IMG/VR virus record: IMGVR_UViG_3300036985_001063
Coordinates: 1 to 29,986 of that record
Reading direction: 5' to 3' (one strand)
Source of the DNA: a virus
Length of the DNA stretch: 29,986 nt
Numbering within the stretch: the first letter of the stretch is position 1; every line of letters begins with the position of its first letter. Below, piece by piece: positions 15,652-22,958 of this stretch. Both the position numbers and the translations under genes were made by a program. The notes under the pieces were generated by a model that saw nothing but the letters and a program-made list of their open reading frames with translations, had not been told where the DNA came from and did not search any database.

Positions 15652-15681
15652 AAAAAAAAATGCCAGCTTTTTACGGCTGGC
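15652..15681 (-). terminator. Rho-independent terminator inside leftward operon
   Basis: On the minus strand a GCCAGC / GCTGGC stem (6 bp, loop of 8 nt) is followed, after one A, by nine T residues: the classic intrinsic terminator. It lies 14 nt after the stop of the 15696-15968 gene and directly before the ribosome site of the 37-aa gene. It should reduce transcription into the last six leftward genes unless anti-terminated. Confidence 0.8.
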
Positions 15682-15695
15682 GAGTGGGCTTCCCT

Positions 15696-15968
15696 TCAAT
15701 AAGTTATTAGTTGTAATGCTCTCCAGTTCATGGCGTTTTGAACCAATACATTAATATCTGTGTACTTGGTGGATAATGTGGCGTTTTCTAGCAACTGAAA
15801 GAAACTTGATCCATCTGTTTCTATTATGTCAGCATTAATCAATGCTTGCAGATAATCTACAAATGCTTGGGCTACTAGCGATCCACCAATTTGCTGATCG
15901 GTTAGCATATCATCAATTACGCTATCAAACTCCATACTAGCCTCTTCACGGTCATCATAAGCAAACAT
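15696..15968 (-). CDS. Small acidic protein, unknown
   Basis: 90 aa, acidic N-terminal half (YDDREEASMEFDSVIDDMLT) followed by predicted helices (GGSLVAQAFVDYLQALINAD; TDINVLVQNAMNWRALQLI). No motif that I can name. AGGTGA precedes the ATG, which overlaps the upstream stop (TAATG). It is the last gene before the terminator at 15652-15681. A protein-binding or inhibitor role (many phage DNA mimics are small and acidic) is conceivable but not shown. Confidence 0.6.
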   Translation of the reverse strand: MFAYDDREEASMEFDSVIDDMLTDQQIGGSLVAQAFVDYLQALINADIIETDGSSFFQLLENATLSTKYTDINVLVQNAMNWRALQLITY

Positions 15969-16186
15969 TAGAAGTCACCTCTTGGAGCTACAAATGATGG
16001 TACGTTGGTGGGTAACTCCAACACTTGGTAGATACGCTCACCTTTTGGGCTTGAATCAATGATAAACATGCCAGAGCCTGTTTTGTGTATTTGTACTGCA
16101 TGGCTTTCTTTGGTGTAAGTTGCGCCAATAAATCCACCTAATGTAAAAGCAGATAGGATTAGTATAATTGCTGTTTTATTGTTCAT
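15968..16186 (-). CDS. Small exported or membrane-anchored protein
   Basis: 72 aa. N-terminal hydrophobic segment (TAIILILSAFTLGGFIGATY, about residues 5-24), then a polar domain of about 48 residues (HAVQIHKTGSGMFIIDSSPK; VLELPTNVPSFVAPRGDF). It could be a signal anchor or a cleaved signal peptide; no clear cleavage site or lipobox is seen. An AAAAGGT sequence precedes the ATG. An intercistronic hairpin lies 30 nt ahead of the start. Shares a TAATG with the next gene. Function unknown. Confidence 0.6.
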   Translation of the reverse strand: MNNKTAIILILSAFTLGGFIGATYTKESHAVQIHKTGSGMFIIDSSPKGERIYQVLELPTNVPSFVAPRGDF

Positions 16187-16215
16187 GGTTTTTACCTTTT
16201 ATAGTTGTAGTTAAT

Positions 16216-16231
16216 GCCACATCCTTGTGGC
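16216..16231. repeat. Intercistronic hairpin, copy 1 (AGGA loop on minus strand)
   Basis: GCCACA TCCT TGTGGC: a 6-bp perfect stem with a 4-nt loop, read on the minus strand as loop AGGA. It begins 8 nt after the stop of the upstream leftward gene and lies 29 nt from the ATG of the next one. A second copy at 22418-22435 has the same loop and spacing and a stem with compensated base changes. No T-run follows, so it is not a standard terminator. Confidence 0.7.
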
Positions 16232-16239
16232 GGTGGTTG

Positions 16240-16701
16240 TTATTTAATTTTTACAAGAACCCGATTATGTAGGCATTGAATATCCCCACCTGCCACTATC
16301 ACCTGTATTTCAATTCTTTTTTGTCCAGCATCGGTTTGAAAAAACCATGTTCCTTCAAATCCGCCTTGCTTATACTGTTCAACTCCATCAATAATCTCTT
16401 TAACTCCTGCATCAGTGAGTTTTTTAGCGATTTTCGCGTTTCGTTCAGAAGTCTTTTTTTCATGGTTTTTAGTTAAGACCTCAAATAAGCCATTATTTCC
16501 ATAACATCTTAAAAGCTCATACCAACCTTTGCCGCCACACAAACTAAACATCTTTTGATAATCCCAACCGCCAAAAGGTTTGGTATCTTGGTAAGCTCGA
16601 ACCGCTTTTCTTCTAGCAGGTATGCTATCAATGATGCTTTTTATTTCTGCATCATCAAACTCTTTCAAGACCGATTCGATTTTTTTTATAAATGTTGTCA
16701 T
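16240..16701 (-). CDS. Hypothetical protein, 153 aa
   Basis: 153 aa. N-terminal helices (IKKIESVLKEFDDAEIKSII), then an aromatic and Gly-rich stretch (TKPFGGWDYQKMFSLCGGKG, about residues 40-59; WYELLRCYGNNGLFEVL), and a C-terminal beta portion (GTWFFQTDAGQKRIEIQVIV). I do not recognise the family. GGGG sits about 6 nt before the ATG. Flanked by the nuclease gene upstream and the hairpin downstream. In a replication/early operon; function open. Confidence 0.62.
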   Translation of the reverse strand: MTTFIKKIESVLKEFDDAEIKSIIDSIPARRKAVRAYQDTKPFGGWDYQKMFSLCGGKGWYELLRCYGNNGLFEVLTKNHEKKTSERNAKIAKKLTDAGVKEIIDGVEQYKQGGFEGTWFFQTDAGQKRIEIQVIVAGGDIQCLHNRVLVKIK

Positions 16702-16747
16702 CTTATTCCCCTTTCTTTTTCTTGTTAAGTTGGGTAAATAATAATAT

Positions 16748-17170
16748 TTATTTTACAACATGTAAAGATTTTTTATCATTCCACAAATTAAATGCTTTAT
16801 AAGCTCCAACATAACCAAGAGCAACACAGACAAAAGCGCCCTGTTTCTGTGCCTCCAAGAGGTATTCTTGTTGTCCATCTTGCCATTTTGACTTGGTGTG
16901 GTCTTGCCGTTTTAATTCACAGACGAACGCAGGGCTTGCCGGAATAATAATATCTGGCGCACCTTTTGTCATTCCCTCGCTCTTTTGCCTGGTGGCCTGG
17001 TAGAATGTACGCAGACCCTCATTCCTAATGTGCGTAGCAATCAAACCATAGGTTGCAGGGTGTTCCCTGCGTAGTTTTGCAAAAAATGTTACTGCTTCAG
17101 CAGATTCTGAAGGACATTCCCCTCTAAAGTCTGTATCACCAAACACTTGTATATCACTGTGGAACTTCAT
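16748..17170 (-). CDS. VRR-NUC domain endonuclease
   Basis: 140 aa from ATG at 17170, preceded by AGGA at 6 nt; the frame is open further up to 17251 but that part overlaps the helicase. The PD-(D/E)xK core is visible: IRNEG (about residues 50-54), KGAPDIII with Asp73, and FVCELKRQ with Glu85 and Lys87, then DGQQEYLLEA (Gln100/101) on the next helix. VRR-NUC enzymes cut structured DNA such as junctions or flaps. The gene overlaps the SF2 helicase end by 17 nt, a helicase-nuclease pairing common in phage replication/recombination modules. Confidence 0.82.
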   Translation of the reverse strand: MKFHSDIQVFGDTDFRGECPSESAEAVTFFAKLRREHPATYGLIATHIRNEGLRTFYQATRQKSEGMTKGAPDIIIPASPAFVCELKRQDHTKSKWQDGQQEYLLEAQKQGAFVCVALGYVGAYKAFNLWNDKKSLHVVK

Positions 17171-18932
17171 CGGCTGTCCTGTTGTAGTCGTATATCCTAA
17201 AGAAATCACCTTTTTTTCTGTAAGTGATAGTGCTTGGTGTTGTAAAGCCATTGTCGGTAAACTTCATAAACGCATCATAACTGCTCTGCATTTTCATGGT
17301 AAACCAAACAGGGAATGATCTATACTCAGTTATAAAATCAACTCGTAGGCACTCGTTTCCTGCCTTGCTCAATGTTGGTATTGCTCGCATTGAAACAACC
17401 TTGTCTGTTTGAATCTGCGTTGGATCTTTCTTTTTCATTTGGAAGTCAGCTATTAACTTGCTGTTTGGGTCTATCAATTCCCCTTTGCACTCACAACAAT
17501 ACCGAGCTGCAATATCATTTTCAGCTTCACAATGCACACACGGTTTAAACGTCCATCTATAACTGCACCTAACCAGTTTCTTTATAGTTTTGTTAAATAC
17601 TTCTCCGTAACATCTCCTGCCATGATGCGCTGACATTTCACCAAACTCTGTTTCTAATCTTATCCCCTCCAAGTCTATAAAATAGCCATTAACATCAATA
17701 TTATTATTTGCCTCATTGATTACTGGTGCAAATTCATTATGTGCCTTGCACTCTGGACATTGTGCTTTTATAGCTTCACCAGCAACATAATCTATTGATG
17801 CTTCTATCTCTGGATTAAAAATATCCCCATCAGGGCAATGGCGGTCTATGTTTTCTGCGTAATCTAGTATCAGACAATCATCTTTATTGTCGTCAATCCG
17901 CAAGCCTCTGCCTATTATTTGTTGCAACAGGCTAACGGACTCTGTAGCTCTTAAAATAGCTATCAAATCAACGTGTACACAGTCAAAACCTGTAGTTAAG
18001 ACTGACACGTTGACTAAATATTTTAATTGCCTAGCTTTGAATTTTTGCAGTATTTGTTCTCGTTCCTTCTTTGGTGTTTTACCTGTAACTATACAAGATA
18101 ATCCTGAAGGCAATGATTCTAAAACCTCGTGTGCATGTTGCACTGTAGCGGCAAAAATCATAATACCTTGACGATCTACTGCCTGTGACACAATATCGCC
18201 TACAATCGCACTGGTGAGCCTTCCTTGACCATGATAAGCCTTATCTACATCAGCTTTGGCAAAGTTACCCATGCTATTAAGTTGCATGTCCAACGTATCA
18301 TAATGACCAGAATTAATTGCGCCAATAATAGGTTGGGTTAAGTATCCTTGCTGGATTAGATCACGAGCGTAAACGGTAAACACTCTGGCGTTAAAATAAG
18401 GTTTCTTGGCTTTATTTTCCCCATGTGCATTGCCATGCTCATCCATCCTATATATATAACCATCCCCAAGACGATATGGAGTAGCTGAAAGACCTATTAC
18501 ACGCAGATTAGGATTATGCTGAACCAACGATTCAATGATACTTTTGACGGTTGGTGTGATACGATGTGCTTCATCCAGTACAACCGCACAAAATTTAGCT
18601 CCAAAACGATGAATCTTATTTTTAACGCTAACAGGCGTGCCAAAAACTACTGGATGTTTTAAACACGTTTCCCCAACGCTGGCACTAAACAAGCTACATT
18701 CATTGCCAGTATCACGGTACTTTTCTGCGTTCTGCTCCAGTAACTCTTTTGATGGTACAAGACACAATATGTGTTTGCCACCACTAACCTTATGCAATGT
18801 ATTAGCTATTGCTGCCACAATTAAAGACTTGCCACTCCCTGTTGGCAATTCTAAAACACATGGGCTGGTACATTTCTTTATCCAATCTATAGCTGCATCA
18901 TGCGCTTGGGATTGGTATGGGCGCAGTTTCAT
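17154..18932 (-). CDS. SF2 DEAD/DEAH-family helicase with C-terminal zinc motifs
   Basis: 592 aa. Motif I PTGSGKS (residues 30-36), motif II DEAH (120-123), motif III SATPYR (149-154), motif V-like TTGFDCVHVDL (313-323) and motif VI QQIIGRGLRI (337-346) give a full SF2 helicase of the RAD25/SSL2 type. After residue 390 two Cys pairs each look like zinc ribbons: CPEC at 392-395, and CVHC (465-468) with CCEC (479-482). It would unwind or remodel DNA using ATP. Starts within the stop of the gene upstream on the minus strand? No: its ATG at 18932 overlaps the TGA of the DUF3440 gene (ATGA), and its end overlaps the nuclease. Confidence 0.9.
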   Translation of the reverse strand: MKLRPYQSQAHDAAIDWIKKCTSPCVLELPTGSGKSLIVAAIANTLHKVSGGKHILCLVPSKELLEQNAEKYRDTGNECSLFSASVGETCLKHPVVFGTPVSVKNKIHRFGAKFCAVVLDEAHRITPTVKSIIESLVQHNPNLRVIGLSATPYRLGDGYIYRMDEHGNAHGENKAKKPYFNARVFTVYARDLIQQGYLTQPIIGAINSGHYDTLDMQLNSMGNFAKADVDKAYHGQGRLTSAIVGDIVSQAVDRQGIMIFAATVQHAHEVLESLPSGLSCIVTGKTPKKEREQILQKFKARQLKYLVNVSVLTTGFDCVHVDLIAILRATESVSLLQQIIGRGLRIDDNKDDCLILDYAENIDRHCPDGDIFNPEIEASIDYVAGEAIKAQCPECKAHNEFAPVINEANNNIDVNGYFIDLEGIRLETEFGEMSAHHGRRCYGEVFNKTIKKLVRCSYRWTFKPCVHCEAENDIAARYCCECKGELIDPNSKLIADFQMKKKDPTQIQTDKVVSMRAIPTLSKAGNECLRVDFITEYRSFPVWFTMKMQSSYDAFMKFTDNGFTTPSTITYRKKGDFFRIYDYNRTADEVPQ

Positions 18933-20128
18933 GCTTCAATGCCAGCTGTTTTTTGTTTTTTTAACTGCAAGTATTTTCCATATGCTTCACTTTTTGGCTG
19001 AGTTAAACCAAGTCCTTTGCACCAATGATCATTTCTTAATAAAACTTTACATAATCTTCTATATGATGGTGCCCATTGTTTATCTTCAAGAGTTTTTGGA
19101 GCAAAATCAGGTATTTCATTATATCCTCTTGATTTCCAGCCTTTAATAAAAACTCTAAATCGCTTTATATAATGATCTCTATTTTTTTTAGGCAAAGACT
19201 TTAATAATAAATTACAAAAACTTTTCCAAGTATGATTTTCAGGCTTAGAAATCTTGTTGCTTCCAGTTATATTTCCAGATTCTTGAACATATAAAGCTCC
19301 TGAATTAGCTCCATTTACTCTAGCTATTAACTTAAACCAAGTTTCAGGTTCAAGAATGTGGTACAGCCATAATCCTTTTTTTTGATCATCTCCATAAGGC
19401 TGACAAAGTCTTTGCTGACTTATTGGAACACCAGCTTTATGCATAAAATCATATATTTTATTATTAGGTAAATCTTTAAACTTAGAATGAAACCTCCATA
19501 TATCTTCTGTTTTCCAATCATAAATTGGATAAATATTAAACAAATTATCGCCAATATAAGTTGTATATCTATTGTTTCCATGCATTTTTTTATCAAATAC
19601 AGCAACAGTTCTATATCTATTTAAACTTTCATCTGCTCTTATTCCAATTAAACCAGCGCATGTTTTACCTTGTGCATACCATAATCCAAATAAAACAGTT
19701 AATTCTTCAAATTCCATATTTGGCTGATAAAATGGATAATCTTCACATTTAGCAGCAAGTTTTGGCTTTTTCCTTACCCATATATCTTTTTTTTCTTCAT
19801 CCCATGCTGTCCATCTTGGCTCAAAAACAGTTACTGCATTTCTTAACAATAATGGAAAACACAACCAATGAAGATCAATATTATCTTTATACATATCAAT
19901 CATTTCTTCTATATGCTCAATAGTAGATTTATACTGAGCTTCAAGATCAATAATTAATATTCCTACTTTTTTATTTCTTTTTTTTGCTTCCATCATTGTT
20001 AAATGGAACATAACGCTGCTATCTTTTCCTCCTGAAAAAGACAAATAAACTTTTTCAAAATTATCAAAAGAATAATTTATTCTTTGTTGAGCTGCTTCAA
20101 AAACATTAATTCCTAGTAATCTTTTCAT
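18929..20128 (-). CDS. DUF3440 PAPS-reductase-like protein (IbrA-like)
   Basis: 399 aa. The PP-loop SFSGGKDSSVMFHL (residues 30-43) marks an ATP-pyrophosphatase/PAPS reductase fold. Downstream GIRADESLNRYRTV and IYPIYDWKTEDIWRF are the usual second and third motifs, QRLCQPYGDDQKKGLWLYHI is typical of the DUF3440 group, and the end (APSYRRLCKVLLRND) also fits that family. IbrA of E. coli, paired with ParB-like IbrB, is a relative and affects gene expression; the chemistry is unknown. Enzymes of this fold adenylate a substrate, often for sulfur transfer. DNA is much more A/T-rich than the helicase next door. Start overlaps the stop of the next gene (TAATG). Confidence 0.85.
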   Translation of the reverse strand: MKRLLGINVFEAAQQRINYSFDNFEKVYLSFSGGKDSSVMFHLTMMEAKKRNKKVGILIIDLEAQYKSTIEHIEEMIDMYKDNIDLHWLCFPLLLRNAVTVFEPRWTAWDEEKKDIWVRKKPKLAAKCEDYPFYQPNMEFEELTVLFGLWYAQGKTCAGLIGIRADESLNRYRTVAVFDKKMHGNNRYTTYIGDNLFNIYPIYDWKTEDIWRFHSKFKDLPNNKIYDFMHKAGVPISQQRLCQPYGDDQKKGLWLYHILEPETWFKLIARVNGANSGALYVQESGNITGSNKISKPENHTWKSFCNLLLKSLPKKNRDHYIKRFRVFIKGWKSRGYNEIPDFAPKTLEDKQWAPSYRRLCKVLLRNDHWCKGLGLTQPKSEAYGKYLQLKKQKTAGIEA

Positions 20129-20553
20129 TAGTATAAATTTGCTTCTGTTTTAGATTGCGCTTGGTCAAGAGATAATTCATCTTCACCACGTTTTTTTAAC
20201 CATTTATTTAAAAATTTTAATGCACATATATTTGCTAACTTTTGTTGTTCCTCTGATAACAAATAAAATCCTCCGCAAAATTTTGATGGTATTCCAGTTG
20301 CATAACACGCTGATGCTTGACCAAGCCATGCAATTCTATTCATTTTTTCATTTGATAAATAATGTTCACATGAGTTTTTCCATTCCAATAATATTGATTG
20401 CATTGCTGCTTCAAACATTGGAATATCACTTAAAAATTCAGCATATTTTTTTTTGCAATCATCATCTGATAATGATTTGTCTTTAGATTTGTTTTCATAA
20501 AACCCAGCTGGATAGCACTCCCACTTATCCCAAGTATAATAAATTCTATTCAT
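20128..20553 (-). CDS. Unknown protein between ParB-like and DUF3440 genes
   Basis: 141 aa. It opens MNRIYYTWDKWECYPAGFYE and has a conserved-looking core MNRIAWLGQASACYATGIPS followed by KFCGGFYLLSEEQQKLAN (about residues 71-108), then a basic helix. Cysteines occur at several places but no clear metal motif. I recognise no family with certainty. It lies between the two halves of an IbrB/IbrA-like pair, overlapping the ParB-like gene by 8 nt and the DUF3440 gene by TAATG. So it is probably a third subunit or partner of that system (inference). Confidence 0.68.
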   Translation of the reverse strand: MNRIYYTWDKWECYPAGFYENKSKDKSLSDDDCKKKYAEFLSDIPMFEAAMQSILLEWKNSCEHYLSNEKMNRIAWLGQASACYATGIPSKFCGGFYLLSEEQQKLANICALKFLNKWLKKRGEDELSLDQAQSKTEANLY

Positions 20554-21208
20554 CTTCTAATCCTTCAAAATCATTATCATCATCAAAAACAACGTCCCAT
20601 GCCTCTGAAAAATCTTCATCTAAAAACATTTCAGCCAATCCGCTTATTTGTTTTAATCTTAAAACTTCATCAGAATCCATGCCAAGATTTTTAGCTATTT
20701 TTTCATCAGACCAATTTCTTTTACTAAGCTCAATAACAATATCAGACATAGATTCAACTTTATGTTTTCCTCTTGCTCTGTTATGCCTAATAGTTGATGC
20801 CATTCTGTCTGTTTTATTTTTTTGATTTTCTCTTATTTGAACAATAGGAAGATATCCAAGTATTTTTTCTTGTATGTCTTTACATTCTTTTCCAACTCTA
20901 TGTCTATGAAAACCATCAATAACTTCATATTTTTCACTTTTATCAGGCATAGAAACTATAGGTTGTGTATATCCATCTTCTGAAATAGACAATCTAAGCA
21001 ACTCCATTTCTGGAGGAGCAACACTATTTGGGTTGTAATCATTTTGATATACACTTTCATTTTTAACCCATTTAACAAAATCAACTGGCTCATTTTTAAA
21101 AGGGCTTATTAAATGTATTTTTTCTCTAACTTCATTTATTGCAATTATTTTTTTTTCTAAATCAAGTTCATCTATATTTTTTATTAATAATTCAATTAAT
21201 TTATTCAC
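20546..21208 (-). CDS. ParB/Srx-fold protein (IbrB-like)
   Basis: 220 aa, GTG start at 21208 placed 5 nt after GGAGG. The frame runs back to TTG at 21220, but that codon precedes the ribosome site. ParB features: NPNSVAPPEMELLRLSISED (about residues 60-80), GYTQPIVSM and the phosphate/nucleotide motif YEVIDGFHRHRVGKE (about 94-108), then RHNRARGKHKVESM and a helix-turn-helix (WSDEKIAKNLGMDSDEVLRL). IbrB of E. coli has this layout. The C-terminus is very acidic (FDDDNDFEGLEDE). The GTG overlaps the exonuclease stop (GTGA). It likely binds nucleotide or DNA and acts together with the DUF3440 protein. Confidence 0.8.
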   Translation of the reverse strand: MNKLIELLIKNIDELDLEKKIIAINEVREKIHLISPFKNEPVDFVKWVKNESVYQNDYNPNSVAPPEMELLRLSISEDGYTQPIVSMPDKSEKYEVIDGFHRHRVGKECKDIQEKILGYLPIVQIRENQKNKTDRMASTIRHNRARGKHKVESMSDIVIELSKRNWSDEKIAKNLGMDSDEVLRLKQISGLAEMFLDEDFSEAWDVVFDDDNDFEGLEDE

Positions 21209-22065
21209 GACAACCTCCAATAACTGCTAGGAGGTGATTGATATTTAGTAAGGTCAGCATCAGGCATTAGTTCTTTTATGGCTTTAGCGTACGATATAGA
21301 ACCATCACGGTGTACTTGTGTTAACTTGTGTCCAGCAATCTCACTATCTTTACCGCCAGCAAGGGTAACAATCTCAGCTAATATATCTTTGCGTGTTGCC
21401 TCCAGCTTCTTAATTTCTTCTGTTGCTGCAAGATATAACTCCAGCATAGCTTCACATTGCAACTGTTGGCGTTTATCTTCAAGATACTTTATACAAGCTG
21501 GTGCTTCACGCTCCACAAGATACTTATCATAAAATGCTCGTAGTTCCGGTAAGTATTTATCAATAGCTAGTGGATTAAACCTAACTGTTTCTAACATCTC
21601 CCCATGCGCAGACCATTGGTAAAAATGACACCATTCCCTGCCAGTTACCAGCAACTGGATTTGTATTTGCATCCAGTAATGCGTTTGGTAGTCTATAGAC
21701 TTAAACTCTGGTGGAAATTTATCACGCTGACCATACGGGCATTTAACTTCCAATAATCCATCATCATTAATCAAGCCGTCTGGTGATGCTCCAAGCCATT
21801 CTTCATAAAGACTAAACCCAGTTGGTATAACTACATTATCAGTTTTTTGCACATAATCCATTATTGCTAATGATTCATGGTATGTGCCATAGTCAGTAGC
21901 CACATTTCCTTTAAATTCAGATGGATAACCATGATATTGACGTACCATGTTGCGCATAACGTCTTCTGGTTTCATAAATGGTGACTTACCTAGTATTGCA
22001 CCAACACTTGAGCCTGTTACACGGTTTTTCCTAGCAGTAAACCATTCTTCTGTACGTTGCTCCAT
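21205..22065 (-). CDS. YqaJ / lambda-type recombination exonuclease
   Basis: 286 aa. Active-site motifs in order: EEWFTARKNRVTGSSVGAIL (about 6-25), Glu64 in GTYHES, GASPDGLI with Asp96, LLEVKCPYG with Glu106 and Lys108, and the Gln motif HYWMQIQIQLL (129-139). This is the lambda exonuclease/YqaJ family, which resects dsDNA to give 3' single strands. With the Sak4-like ATPase and SSB-like protein upstream in the same operon it forms a phage annealing recombination module. The C-terminal 80 residues add a coiled part and a small domain (SEIAGHKLTQVHRDGSISYA). GGAG lies upstream of the ATG. Confidence 0.88.
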   Translation of the reverse strand: MEQRTEEWFTARKNRVTGSSVGAILGKSPFMKPEDVMRNMVRQYHGYPSEFKGNVATDYGTYHESLAIMDYVQKTDNVVIPTGFSLYEEWLGASPDGLINDDGLLEVKCPYGQRDKFPPEFKSIDYQTHYWMQIQIQLLVTGREWCHFYQWSAHGEMLETVRFNPLAIDKYLPELRAFYDKYLVEREAPACIKYLEDKRQQLQCEAMLELYLAATEEIKKLEATRKDILAEIVTLAGGKDSEIAGHKLTQVHRDGSISYAKAIKELMPDADLTKYQSPPSSYWRLS

Positions 22066-22070
22066 TATTA

Positions 22071-22388
22071 TTACTCCTTATTTTTGTTAAAAATAGAAAG
22101 CAAAACTTCATCATTCTTCCATTTTTCAGTATTAAGCAAAAGATTTGCAATATATTGAATGTCTTTCTGAACTGAAGAAACTGGTTTTTCTCTTTGTCTT
22201 CCAATTTGCAAGCCTGTTACTTCCTTGATACGTTGAATATTTGCCACAGTAACGTTATAACCAAATATGTCAGTCATAGCATTTGCTATAATCTTATATT
22301 CTAAATCTGTGTATAACTCTATATTTGCTTCAATGTTTTTTGAAATTTCCCAAACTTGTTTCTGGGTTAATCTGTTTAACGTGGTCAT
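22071..22388 (-). CDS. Small protein, possible DNA binder, unknown
   Basis: 105 aa. Two-part helical protein: NRLTQKQVWEISKNIEANIE, then YKIIANAMTDIFGYNVTVAN followed by IQRIKEVTGLQIGRQREKPV. The second part has the shape of a helix-turn-helix with a basic end, but the match is not strong. A/T-rich. The ATG is preceded by AAGGT and by the hairpin of 22418-22435. It ends 5 nt before the exonuclease ATG. It could regulate or assist recombination; no family named. Confidence 0.55.
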   Translation of the reverse strand: MTTLNRLTQKQVWEISKNIEANIELYTDLEYKIIANAMTDIFGYNVTVANIQRIKEVTGLQIGRQREKPVSSVQKDIQYIANLLLNTEKWKNDEVLLSIFNKNKE

Positions 22389-22417
22389 TTTATTTACCTT
22401 ATATTTATAGTTAATTT

Positions 22418-22435
22418 ATGCACATCCTTGTGCAT
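22418..22435. repeat. Intercistronic hairpin, copy 2 (AGGA loop on minus strand)
   Basis: ATGCACA TCCT TGTGCAT: a 7-bp perfect stem with the same 4-nt loop as copy 1 (16216-16231). It begins 8 nt after the stop of the SSB-like gene and 29 nt before the ATG of the next gene, as copy 1 does. Two outer base pairs differ from copy 1 on both arms, keeping pairing. AGTTAAT lies beside both copies. Confidence 0.7.
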
Positions 22436-22443
22436 GGGGTTAT

Positions 22444-22953
22444 TTACCAGGGTACGTCAGCGTGTAGACCATCATCAACTACAACTGGTGTTTCTGTTGT
22501 AGTAACAGCGCCCTTACGAGGTGCTACAGAAACAACCCAGTTGCCTGTACGGTCATTTAATTCCCAAGTCATTACTTTTATTAACATTGGTTTATGTAGT
22601 AATGCTTTAGCCATTGCCGTATCGTTTGGAGATTCATCAGACTGGACTAACTTACCGCCACAGTTTGCATCAATAGCGGCAAGCATTTTTTTGGATTTGT
22701 CTGCTTTCTTTGTATCAACATCAAAAACCCTAACCTTTTGAAAGATTTTACGTCCTTTATAGATAGCTGGTTCTGCTATTACCCAGCGCAGTGAGATATA
22801 TTCATCACCTTGATACTCAGCAAGACCAGCCTCATCAATCATTGCAAGACAAGTTGTATTGTCTGGTATGTTTTCAATATTTCCGCCACCGGAAGTAAAT
22901 TCTCCATTGGAGGTAATTGTAGCGTTATCGCTTGTAGTCCAAAAATTTGCCAT
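22444..22953 (-). CDS. SSB-like protein (DUF669 type)
   Basis: 169 aa. The body (GGGNIENIPDNTTCLAMIDE; GDEYISLRWVIAEPAIYKGR; IFQKVRVFDVDTKKADKSKK; HKPMLIKVMTWELNDRTGN) matches the DUF669 group, an OB-fold-like family held to be phage single-stranded DNA binding proteins. The C-terminal tail is acidic and ends DDGLHADVPW, close to the SSB tail that recruits partner enzymes (usual end D-x-P-F). It lies between the Sak4-like ATPase and the exonuclease, so it should coat the resected strand during annealing. GGAG precedes the ATG by about 10 nt. Confidence 0.8.
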   Translation of the reverse strand: MANFWTTSDNATITSNGEFTSGGGNIENIPDNTTCLAMIDEAGLAEYQGDEYISLRWVIAEPAIYKGRKIFQKVRVFDVDTKKADKSKKMLAAIDANCGGKLVQSDESPNDTAMAKALLHKPMLIKVMTWELNDRTGNWVVSVAPRKGAVTTTETPVVVDDGLHADVPW

Positions 22954-22958
22954 TGTTG

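Noticed and set aside
17171-17251. Longer N-terminus for the VRR-NUC protein
   Set aside because: It would overlap the helicase by about 100 nt and lacks a ribosome site, while AGGA lies 6 nt ahead of the ATG at 17170.
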